Assembly: GCA_977006965.1 (NCBI GenBank)
Contig: OZ345384.1
Span: 1,798,001-1,862,000 of the forward strand
Origin: Phymatolithon calcareum
Taxonomy: Eukaryota > Rhodophyta > Florideophyceae > Hapalidiales
Direction: 5' to 3'
Length of the DNA: 64,000 nucleotides
Shown: in pieces, positions 33,613-43,212 of the stretch
Layout: the number at the start of each line of letters is the position of its first letter
Numbering within the stretch: the first letter of the stretch is position 1
Position numbers and translations under genes: made by a program
Notes under the pieces: generated by a model
What the model saw: only the letters and a program-made list of their open reading frames with translations
Databases searched by the model: none
Told to the model about the DNA's origin: nothing

Positions 33613-36056
33613 ATAAAGACGGCAGCACCTCCGTTTCGCATCGGCGCTATGCGTAAAAATATCGTTTGTCTCCTCTCATCCGTGAACGGTTCCAAAGCTC
33701 GAACGAGTTTCAACTCAAGCATAACACGACAATAGTTTGACACCGAAGAAAGACAAGTTCAGTGAAGCGGTTCCACATGTTGGGCGCACTACGCAACCTC
33801 CCATATACAAATTCTGTCGCACTGTTATCCATGTCGTGCCCTCTTCAGTCTCCTGTGCAGATGATTATTTTGCGCCCATTCAACAAGAAATACAAAAAGC
33901 CTGCGTCAACCCATTCCACAGCACAGCAACTCATCATACTGATAGCGCGCAATGCCAAATGCCTCGCCAACCTTCGAACACGCGAGTTGTCACTTCGCGA
34001 AAGACAAGCATGAGGACTTGATTCGCGTCGAAAATGAGCCATCTCGTCAAAAATTAAAGTACACTCCACCAACTGAGGCTCATCCACCGGAACAGCTTTG
34101 CTCTTCTCGCCACCGGCTGCACACTCTCCGTCCCTACCATCGCAACAGCCTCCGCCAAACTTCCACGACCGCCTCCCGTCGCGCGTCCATGCCCATCTTG
34201 AACTTGTTCTCCGCCATGGCTGCCTCGTATGCTACTATGGCCGTCCACAACCCTGCCCGCTGTGAAGAAGGTGTGCCGGTGGCGCGGCCCAAATCAAATT
34301 GACAGCGGTTCATCCCACCACGCGAGCGAGCCGAACACGTTGGCGTCACGCAGAAGCATCATGTCTCCGCACCGCTTCGCCGTCTACATCGCGCCCATCC
34401 GTAGACCACAAACACGCAAGCGCATCTTTCACGCTCATATTGGCATGTCATAGCATCAGCACGACCTTTTCGTTTTCGCCCACATCGATTTGCCCGTCTT
34501 GAACCCTGGCACAAGTTGTCTTCAGTTATGTCACGTCGCGCCGCGGGAGCGTCGCGTCCATTTTCAGAGCAGGATCCTCGCTTACACACCGCCATGCAGA
34601 GCGGGAGGCAAACGTGGCCGCAGTGCGTGGCGTGCACCTGTCGCCGACTATCAGCAGAACGTTACTTTCACGGAACGACAGAATGACGTCCGGCTCGGAA
34701 GGGCACACAAACAGCTCTTCCCGCACCAGTGACTCAACTATTATCACTATTCCTCGGCGTGACTGGATATGCCCTGCGGCGGGTTGGCTTCTGCTTCTCC
34801 GTTGTCAGTGAGGCCATGGAGGCACAAGTGCAAGCGATTTTTGAACAATTGCGAAATGGCGCACGCGATTTAGAATCTCCTTTCGCACGGTGCTATCGCG
34901 GCTCAACTGTTATGTAGACGGGCAACAATGCCCCGGTTCTTGTATGCCGATGCGTGGGCATCGTGGTCTCAGCGCGTGATCGGAAGGCAGCACTTGTCGG
35001 TTCTGGGAGGAGGAGCGCAAGCTGTTCGTGGTTTTTCAAAACGTTAAGAGAGACCATTTTCGAGGCGTTCCGAATAATCGATTTGGCCCTCCAATTGTGC
35101 GCGAAGGGTTATCCGCTCTGAGTCTGAGAAGAAAGCGAATCCGTCGAAAGTGCTGTATTGCCTCAGAGTGCTGGTTGAAAGGTTTGGATATGGAGAGTGC
35201 GCACGGAATCTCTCCTCACCAATGTGTTGATTAACACGTTTCAATCGTGGTGCCAAATCGAGTGCACGGTCGGAAACAATAACGTTCGGGCGCAATTAGG
35301 CGCCAGACTTGCTTCGGGGGTTGGAAACACTTCCGTGTCGTACTGGAACAGAAGCAGCGCTTTCATTTCTTGTGATACCTATCCAATCGGTTTGGCATCT
35401 TATTCGCGCTTGTGGCGTGTAGAATGGCGGAGAAGTGGAAGAAAGCTAAGAACTCTAAATTCAAGGCACAGCGACGGATTGTTGCCGTTTGGACAGATAG
35501 ACGTCGGGATTAAGAACGAATTAGTCATGCGGAATATATTTGGTCTGCGGTTAGACGCGTTCCGAGCAAATCGCTCGCAACTGCAAAGCTTTACAGATGC
35601 GTTTCCCAGAAGCGAAACCTATTGAGCTGCGTAACCCCATCAAACTCACCTAACACCCCACGGATGGTCACATGGAAAAACATGCCTAATAGGAATTCCA
35701 CAAACACAGAAGAGTCTGCTCGGTAAAATAGCTAGACAATTACGTTGTTAGCTGTCACGCAATCTTCGGCGGAGACAAAAATGCGTTACAAAAAATTGAA
35801 CAGACTTTTGCCCTTTTGCAACGATGGACCGCACATGACGAGCTCGCTGGCTCACTCACTCCCTTCGCCGATGGCATGCATGATAAACGTGCACAGCGCT
35901 TAGAAACAGTTCATACTCCACCTCCAACCGCTAGCGATGGGTCGATTGTCGTCCTCCTGGAAAACGAGGAACGCAGAAGAAAGATTTCAGCGATTAGTTA
36001 GCAATTGCAATCCGACACGACAGCAGCAGAAGTGCTATCAAAACGAAAAGGTTTCC
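33613..36056. other. Unit B spacer between NLR3 and STRAP
   Basis: Collinear with 6879-8792. Contains a 591-bp segment absent from unit A and the uninterrupted form of the palindrome site near 33764-33810. No frame is conserved between the copies; a 29-codon frame at 35423 starting MAEKWKKAKNSKFKAQRR is disrupted in unit A. Confidence 0.55.
34678..35268. other. 591-bp segment present only in unit B
   Basis: Unit A joins the flanking sequences directly at about 7987. ACG occurs at both edges, so a microhomology-mediated deletion in unit A is as likely as an insertion here. No terminal repeats or gene were seen. Confidence 0.7.
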
Positions 36057-37105
36057 TTACCAAAGCCTACGCGTTCCAAAGCAGCGGTAAAAAACAAAAT
36101 CACAACATGAAAAGTAGAGGCGTCAGACAGAGCGGAGGAACACAAACAAGAACGTATAGACAACAGGTAGTTGGTAACGTACCGAATGGTGCCATCATCA
36201 GAGCCACTGGCGTAGCTTTCTCCATCCGGAGCAAACCTCACCACCCAAACAGGTCCATGATGACCGCGATTGGACTCCGCCTCCTTCAGTTCATCGTGCG
36301 ACACGACTTCGTATCTTCGCACGGTGAGATCATGACCGCCGGTGACAACCATGTCCATTTTGGGATACCTAAAACTAGCACTTTCCGTCTCTCCCGGAAC
36401 TGGGAGCCTCATAACCCTTTCCATAGTGGCAAGCGAAAACACCGACACACTGGAATCGTCAGCCGTCACGGTTAGATACTGGCCGTCCATGGACAGTTCA
36501 GCAGACTTTGCCACGGCTCCCAACGGCAGCTTCTTTTCAAGCTTTCCACTGCGCACGTCCCAAACAGATACGACCTGCTCATCGGTAGGCGAAGAAGTGG
36601 CCGAGATAACAACGTTGCTACTGTCTCCAGCGTACCGCGCAACCTTGACGGAAGTTTTCTTGTTGCCGTCCGAACGCGAAAGCAAGGCAAGAGGGGATGT
36701 GTCACCGGAAGCAACGTCATAGATGCGAATGTCAGGGGTATTGCCCGCCGTAAGCAAACGGGATCCATCCGGGGAAAATGCGGTCGATTTGCAAATGTGC
36801 GGCTGAGTGAGAACGGCTTTGCAATCTCCGGTGACAGCGTCCCACAGACGGGCAGTGAAATCGGCACCAGCAGTGGCTGCGAGAGAAGCATCATTTGATA
36901 TGCAGGCGCCCCATACGGCGCCTTTATGCCCGACAAAACTTCCAATCCAGTCGCCCGATACTCCGTCGCGAAGCATAGGCGTGCCGTCCAAGCACGCCGA
37001 TATCAGAAATGTGCCGCCAGGTGTTGGAGGCGAGTATTGCAACTCCACTATGCCGCGGTTGTGACCCGGGCATACAAGCGGCATCTGTCGTACTGATGCG
37101 GCCAT
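36057..37105 (-). CDS. STRAP: STRAP-like WD40 protein (two exons)
   Basis: Exon 1 runs 37105-36183 and exon 2 36066-36057, giving about 310 residues (human STRAP is 350). The order of motifs follows STRAP/unrip closely: GHNRGIVEL, FLISACLDGTPMLRDG, GDWIGSFVGHKGAVWGA, ADFTARLWDAVTGDC, then blades ending VRFAPDGESYASGSDDGTIR. Splicing of the 116-bp intron adds only Leu-Trp before TAA, completing the DGTxRLW motif, strong support for the junction. STRAP is a seven-blade propeller known as a partner of the SMN complex, cap-independent translation and TGF-beta receptors in animals; only a scaffold role is safely transferred. The ATG was chosen over an upstream TTG. The unit A copy is dead, so this is probably the only working gene here. 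Confidence 0.85.
36067..36182 (-). other. STRAP intron
   Basis: 116 bp, GTACGT donor, GCGTAG acceptor, a TCTGAC branch-like word and a T-rich stretch before the acceptor. Length and position are the same in the unit A copy. If retained, translation would add a hydrophobic 47-residue tail. Confidence 0.75.
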
Positions 37106-37334
37106 TGCACCGCACAAACTTCGTGGGGTTCAACCTTTGCGATCGATAGAGCGCGTTCGATATTTTCGAAGATGATCATTGTGTTTGGTAAATGTGTGTA
37201 CACATGTACCCCTGTCGATCCGATTCCCATTGATTCAGGTGCTATGATACAATTTAGATCTTTGATCCAAAGAGCTCACGACTTTGGATCATGCATCCAG
37301 AACACTTCGCCACAATGTCAGCTCGCCCGTTGAG

Positions 37335-38429
37335 GGACGTGTAACGCGGAGCAAGAACTCGGTATCAAGAGAAGACTTAAAACAGCGAACAAGATCTCGG
37401 TTTTAAGATAAGCGGTATGCCGTTGCCGCAAAATCGTCCAAAGTGACGATGTTACCACCCTTGGTCGTTAGGGCCTTACACGAGTACCACGCTGCGCGCC
37501 ATGCGTGGATACCATATGCTGACGTTTCAACTGTCAAACGAGCTCTGTGCATGGATCACTAAGCAGCGCAATGTGGCACAAAAGAACACATAATGACGCC
37601 TCGCTCCCCGGGGTAGTCCACGGCGAACTATAGAGAAGTCCCGCAACTGAGCCTGGATTATCTGCGATGCTAGGATTTTCCGTCCGCCTTTCTGGCGGTG
37701 CGTTCTCGTGAGCTCCACAAAGGTAGCTAGCAATTGAGGAAGCCTTCCCGATATCTTCGAAAGTCTGTGGGGCTTTTAAATAAACTTGGATTAAAAAAAT
37801 GCTCGCTCGTTGAGCTACGCCTTCAAGATTACAGGCGCACTGCATCTGAAAAGTTACATCTCTCTTCTTCTTTGAAGTACTAAATCTGTCTTCTGCAGTT
37901 GTCACCAGCTCGAGATGCGGCATTTTCCACTTTTTCCACCCACCGAGTTCTGTATCTCGCAACCGTTCCCCGGCTTGCGGTAAATGGAGATGTACTGAGG
38001 TAGCCCAGTTTCAATCCAGTGACATCCGTTCCCTTACCAACGATAAATGTACTCATCGACTCGAATGATGTAACCAGTTGGATGGTGCTTTGTTGAAAGG
38101 GCTGATCTTTAGTTGATCGTCTTCATTCTGAAGTTGATGCTTCGTGCATAGTTAGTTCCCTCTGCTGGAGAAGGCTATCTTGCTTAAGTAGTCTAACTAC
38201 AGAGAGTGTGCCTGGTGAACATACAGGGAACGGATCTTTATCGACTGACAGAAAATGAACGGCATGTGAAGGTTACTTTGTTACAACTGAGGTCCGACGG
38301 AGACACAGGGCACTTTCTGTGATCATTTATGGCATCGCCATAATCTTGACCGAGCGACCAGCGGTACTGCGCAGACTAAATGTTGCCTTTTTCATTTGGC
38401 TGCACGATGAATGAAATCCACTGGAGGTT
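37335..38429. other. Intergenic right of unit B
   Basis: No recognisable gene. A minus-strand frame at 37962-37534 has no domain signal and no ATG support. Confidence 0.4.
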
Positions 38430-38932
38430 TTAGGCAAACGATATCCCAGTTTTTGAAGAAGAAGGACCGAAGAGATGCTTCTTTGGCCTGGTAGACGTTC
38501 GAAAATCATTCTCAGCATCTATCTCAACCCTTGCCATGATAATTAGCTCTGCCATTGTAGTCTCTTTTTGTCTCATTCTTCTCAGCTTAGCGGACGCGAA
38601 AGCAGCAATGTTTCGCACATGAACTTGAGGAATCATCGTCATGACGCAATCGTACTTCTTATGAAGTCCAATACCACCACTTTCGAATAAGAAATCTCCG
38701 TTCAGAGTGCCAAGTTTCCAGAACTGAGAGGAAAATTGTCCCCCATTCGAACATAGAACTTTCTGGTCGTACCATGGCACCCCATGAGCGACAGTATTCG
38801 GCTCTCGGTCGGGCGTGATGACATCAAGTTCCTCCTGCGATGCTTGGTCCCAAGATCCTCGCAAGACATAGGCGAGAGAGCCACAACGTTTAGAGCTTGT
38901 GAACGTTGTATTGAAGCTTGTGCGCCCTTATG
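38430..38932 (-). other. Unassigned open frame, possible gene remnant
   Basis: An open minus-strand stretch of about 167 codons, ending TAA at 38430, with non-repetitive, protein-like composition (for example SWDQASQEELDVITPDREP and FWKLGTLNGDFLFESGGIG). It has no early ATG: it is bounded upstream by a stop, so it is either an internal exon or a decayed frame. I recognise no family. Surrounding DNA is transposon-like. Confidence 0.3.
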
Positions 38933-40484
38933 AGGAACTCTGATTGTGGCTGTACACGATAAACTGGTCTTTTGCGATGAAGATCGGCGAGGATGAATAC
39001 TAATGTAAGCTATGATGCTTCTCCGTGTATGTTGCTAATTGTACTCCGCATTTCCCTAAAGTGCGATAAGCAGCCTGTCCATGGTCTAAGATCCCTCCAT
39101 TCTACTCTATCCTTTTGCAAATGATTGTTAGCTCTAGGAATGAAAGGCACGCAGCGGATCCCTACAACCGACGATTTGACATCATGCTACGCCGGCGTGG
39201 CCTAGGACGGCAAACGCGTCGGTTAGAGCTTGAGCATATCACAGCATGCCGATGAGATCGACATAGGTATGTCGCTTGAGGCCATGCACATCCGTGTCTA
39301 GAAATCCAAATGCGATTCCTACCACAATGTCATAAATGAATTTCGACAAGACAGCATTTGCATAAACTCAAACAAGGGCGGACTGCTTGCTCGTACAGCG
39401 GTAGCAATTGATTGGGCTTTTCGAGGAAGATGACATGAAATGAGCTACACTCTATTTCCGGGAGTCGATTTTCCCTTCTACTTCCATAAACCAATGCAGA
39501 AGAGAAGGAATCTCTAGACGCAGTACGGTTCGCCATTGGATAGCATACCAGCATTACTCACCGGTCTTAGCTGCAGCGGATCCTTAGGCCCATACTGTTT
39601 ACATGCGAGCAAAAAGTATGGGCAAATACCATCTACTTTGAGCTTCACAGTATTTTCGGCGAAACATCCAAAATATTTTTAAGTTAGCGAGCGCCCCGAT
39701 AAGTGAGGACCCTTGTATAGTCGTCAACAAAATTCAACAACGAATCTTTCATTATCACCGATCCACAACTAGCATTTGTGCTACGATTCAGCTTTCAGCA
39801 CACCTTTAATCAGCGAACAGGGACTGATATAACTGTCAGTCGTATCCTCTTGCAACTCCTCTTCTATGAGCACACGCCAAGAATTGCGGCCTGAAGGAAC
39901 CCGCTGGATTCAGTTCAAATATATTAGCAACATGCACCGAACACAGCATAGGTCCGCTGTTGCCACTCATTCCGACCGATTACCGTGCTTAAATATCTAT
40001 AAACAAACAGAGCAGATAACATCTCCTACCACTGTGTTACCGCATGGGTCCAGCTAGACTCATATCTGGACCATCGATCTTGAGACTGGGCCTCCGCAAC
40101 GACTAGGAATTTTGCACTCTTCTTCGCCCCACTAATACGACTAGGTGACAACGACCGGGCTACTGTGGCATTTTGACGAGCAAAACGCCAGTGCCGCGCC
40201 TTGAAGACCCGAAATTTTCTTCAACTACGTGTCTCAAGTGATCGGGCCTAGACGAAAGTCTGGAAATTGCAAAGTTGCCCCAAGCGTCTGCTGACGCGTT
40301 GGTAACTTTTAAATAAAAATCTCCATTTCTTCTTCTTCAAGTGATTGGGCGCCTTCAACCTATTTCTCATGGAGTACAACGTCCCCTACATCCTCGATTG
40401 TGCAAGCGAGCTCTCTCGAAGAGAAGACACCCCATGTGAGAGCATGAGTAGCACGTCAGAGCGGCGTACTAGAATTAAGGTTTT
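38933..40484. other. Decayed intergenic DNA
   Basis: Several short frames, for example minus 39536-39330 starting MANRTASRDS, but nothing assignable. No repeats with clear ends. Confidence 0.4.
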
Positions 40485-40900
40485 TTTCTTTCTTGTTTCC
40501 ATTGCAGGATATCTGAGCTACACAATAGTTTCTCAACATCTAGGGGGGCCAATTAACGTTTTTAAAGCCGACTGAGACCTGGACCTCGGACTGAAGCTAA
40601 TGAGCAACCGGATTTTGGTCGATAAGCATATAATGTGGGGGCTTTTTGAAAGCAACTTATCAGTTGTTTATTTAAAGCCCTCAGTTGCATTCCTAAGACT
40701 GTACGGGAGCGTCTTGTAGTTATTTGTTCCTACTAGTATGCCGCCTGGTCCCTAATACATGGACTCGTCATTTTCCATATTTTCAAATATGGAGACTCTG
40801 TAGAATAGCAGAGAGGAGCATTTCTTCACGGTCTAGATCATACTCTGCTTGGTTCTTGCATAACGTCTCCAGGTGATGTTCGGCAGCATCCTAACATGAT
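40485..40900. repeat. Remnants of an interspersed repeat family
   Basis: A T/C-rich tract, CAGG and ATCTGAGCTACACAA at 40485-40545 recurs at about 54137-54200. The block 40690-40900 is a diverged copy of 62305-62525. On the minus strand both encode a related fragment: HLETLCKNQAEYDLDREEML here and HLETIRMILAKYELDSGEML there. Confidence 0.6.
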
Positions 40901-41821
40901 GCGGTTGATGGTGTAGACTCTAAAAGCCGATTTTGATGCTTGCGAGGGATCTTAGGTGTCATGAAGGCAAAGGAAGAGATGTTGGAGAGCGACTGGATGG
41001 AGTAACGGAATCTGGGCGAAGAAGCTCAGGGCCCACTGATAACACCTTGGGAGGATCCCGTAACGTTTCAACGCATGCTGAAGAGGTAAAAAAACAAGAA
41101 ACTTGAAAAGCTTAGAGCGCACCGAGATTTATGAAGCGCTTGCGCAGAACTTGAGCCGTTCTCAAAGAATTCATAGCTCACGCTGTTGCGGCCGAAACAA
41201 TTGCGATATCTGGGACTATCTCTATGCCCCCTTCGGTTGCGAAAGCAATGTTGAGACGCTGATTCTATAAGAAAAGGGACCCTAATCGTCCTGGTTTTAA
41301 TCACATTAGTTAAGACAGTTTTCGGTGCTGAATCATGTTGCTTCGGGATTGTTACTTGATTCCTTCTTGTACAGATAGAATAATCCAAGTGGGGACAACT
41401 ATAGTGTCATAGCCGTATTGAGAGGAAAAACAACAATGTTGTGTGTTGACCATGTTGACCGAACGCATTGTCTACATCACTGGTCTACCATCTCTAGTGC
41501 ACTATCATATGTATAGTAACCGTTAGGCAGCCGACGATGATTGCATGCAATGGTCCTGGAATATGATTGGATAATGAGAAAGGTAGAGAGTAATGTGACG
41601 AATAGAATCACAAAATACGCAATCAAAAACTAGTATAGACTGTAATGAATGTCAAACGATATCATAGCTTTGCAGTGACAACAGTAAGGGGAAAGTAATC
41701 GGCACTATTGGACAGCGCATTAACTGGGGCTCCACTATAGAGCGGACTCGCAGGCGGTGTGGTGATGGATAGAGTCGCAGACGGATTCATGCGGGAGAAC
41801 TGACACTGCCGCAAATTCGAC
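40901..41821. other. Intergenic upstream of ERGIC3-like gene
   Basis: No gene. It presumably contains the ERGIC3-like promoter close to 41822, but no clear TATA element was identified. Confidence 0.4.
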
Positions 41822-42979
41822 ATGGCAGGGCTGCGGCGGCGGTTGCGGACCTTTGATGCCTTCGCTCGGAGCACCGTTCCGAATGAGCTACGACGCGGGA
41901 CGCTTGTAGGGGGCACGATTTCCATGATTTCCTTTGCCGTAATGGCCATTTTATTTTTCTCCGAGCTGGCCAGCTTTCTCTCCCTCAAACGCACCACCAA
42001 TCTATCGGTCGACGACAGCAAATCTGGGACATTACGCGTACATTTTGATCTCGACTTGCCTTTTCTCAACTGCGAGGTCGTGGGAATTGACGCCGCAGAT
42101 GTGTCGGGTCACTCCCAATTGGAAATAACGCACAACATGTTCAAAACCCCCATAGACCGGCAAGGCAACCATCTCGGACCACGATCGCGACTTCAACCCC
42201 GCCGGGTGTCCAATTCCCCGTCACCGTCACCATGGCCCGGCGGATGCGGATCGTGCATGGGCGCTGGTCAGCCTGGGCAATGCTGCAACACGTGCGCGCA
42301 GGTCAAAGCGGCATACGAGAAGCGCGGGTGGATGCTGCTTGATCCGAGCCGAGTACCGCATTGTATTCGTGAGGGCACAACCAGTATCACGGAAGGCGAA
42401 TATGACCCGGACCGCGGTTGCAACGTGCATGGACATGTGGAGGTTCTCAAAGTCGCTGGAACGCTGCGTATTACGCCGGGACATACGTTCACATTTATGG
42501 GCAGAGCTATGCATGATTTATCGGCGATGCGTAATCATGAAATCAATTTATCGCATCGTTTCAACAGGGTCAGTTTCGGAGAGCCATTTCCAGGACAGAC
42601 GAATGCGTTGGACGGTGTGAAAAAAGATGTTTCCGGGCGGAAGGACGATGTAGGTCAACATGAGTATTTCGTCAAGATCGTCCCTACAACGTATAAGAGG
42701 GCGTGGAGAACACTACTTAGCACCAACCAATACTCTGTGACGCAGTACTTTCGAAAGCTGCCTGCCGATGGTTCCTCATTACCCGGCATATTTCTTTTCT
42801 ACGACATGAGCCCCATCAAGGTCGAGGTTGTTGAAGAGCGCAGGTCTTTCTTTCACTTTCTGGTGCAGCTTTGCGCTATTATCGGCGGCGTCTTCACCGT
42901 CTCCTCCCTCATCTCCACCTTCATGGACGACGTTGTGCTTCGGTTGCTAGAGAAACACGACAGCGGCAAAATCGTATGA
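41822..42979 (+). CDS. ERGIC3: ERGIC3/Erv46-like ER-Golgi cargo receptor
   Basis: An intact 385-residue, intronless frame. A short cytosolic N-terminus (FDAFARSTVPNELRRGT) is followed by a transmembrane helix at about 28-50, a luminal domain, and a second hydrophobic segment near 344-370 containing FFHFLVQLCAIIGGVFTV. The family's cysteine cluster is present (Cys142, Cys145, Cys154, Cys155, Cys158, then AAYEKRGW), as are EGCxVxG-like RGCNVHGHVEVLKVAGT, HDL, NLSHRF, SFGEPFPGQTNALD and YFVKIVPT. Erv46 works with Erv41 in COPII/COPI vesicles, retrieving and exporting proteins between ER and Golgi. Length matches the family (383 in human). AATAAA overlaps the TGA stop. Confidence 0.93.
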   Translation: MAGLRRRLRTFDAFARSTVPNELRRGTLVGGTISMISFAVMAILFFSELASFLSLKRTTNLSVDDSKSGTLRVHFDLDLPFLNCEVVGIDAADVSGHSQLEITHNMFKTPIDRQGNHLGPRSRLQPRRVSNSPSPSPWPGGCGSCMGAGQPGQCCNTCAQVKAAYEKRGWMLLDPSRVPHCIREGTTSITEGEYDPDRGCNVHGHVEVLKVAGTLRITPGHTFTFMGRAMHDLSAMRNHEINLSHRFNRVSFGEPFPGQTNALDGVKKDVSGRKDDVGQHEYFVKIVPTTYKRAWRTLLSTNQYSVTQYFRKLPADGSSLPGIFLFYDMSPIKVEVVEERRSFFHFLVQLCAIIGGVFTVSSLISTFMDDVVLRLLEKHDSGKIV

Positions 42980-42984
42980 ATAAA
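42979..42984 (+). promoter_or_regulatory. AATAAA overlapping ERGIC3-like stop
   Basis: The last A of TGA begins AATAAA; the downstream gene starts only 233 bp later. Confidence 0.5.
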
Positions 42985-43212
42985 TTAGTGTTACAGCGGT
43001 AAATCCAATCTAACTATGCGATCCAATTTACAGTCCGATCTGATCCAATCCAATCTCCGCCTGATCATGTCAACGTCTGACCAGGGGCATCGCAATGAAG
43101 CCGAAACTGCATAAGCAACCCGCCACAGTTGATTCGTAATTGATCGTGTGTTTGTGTGTGTCCCTCGTGTCAATGCCATTCCCGCCAACTCCTGCCCGAC
43201 TCCATCCACTTC

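Larger units (their letters stand above)
18030..37334. repeat. Segmental duplication unit B (NLR2, NLR3, STRAP)
   Basis: Counterpart of unit A, enlarged by the LTR element at 18074-25890 and by a tandem partial duplication of the NLR gene. Collinearity with unit A resumes fully from the NLR3 3' end through the STRAP gene to about 37334. Confidence 0.8.
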
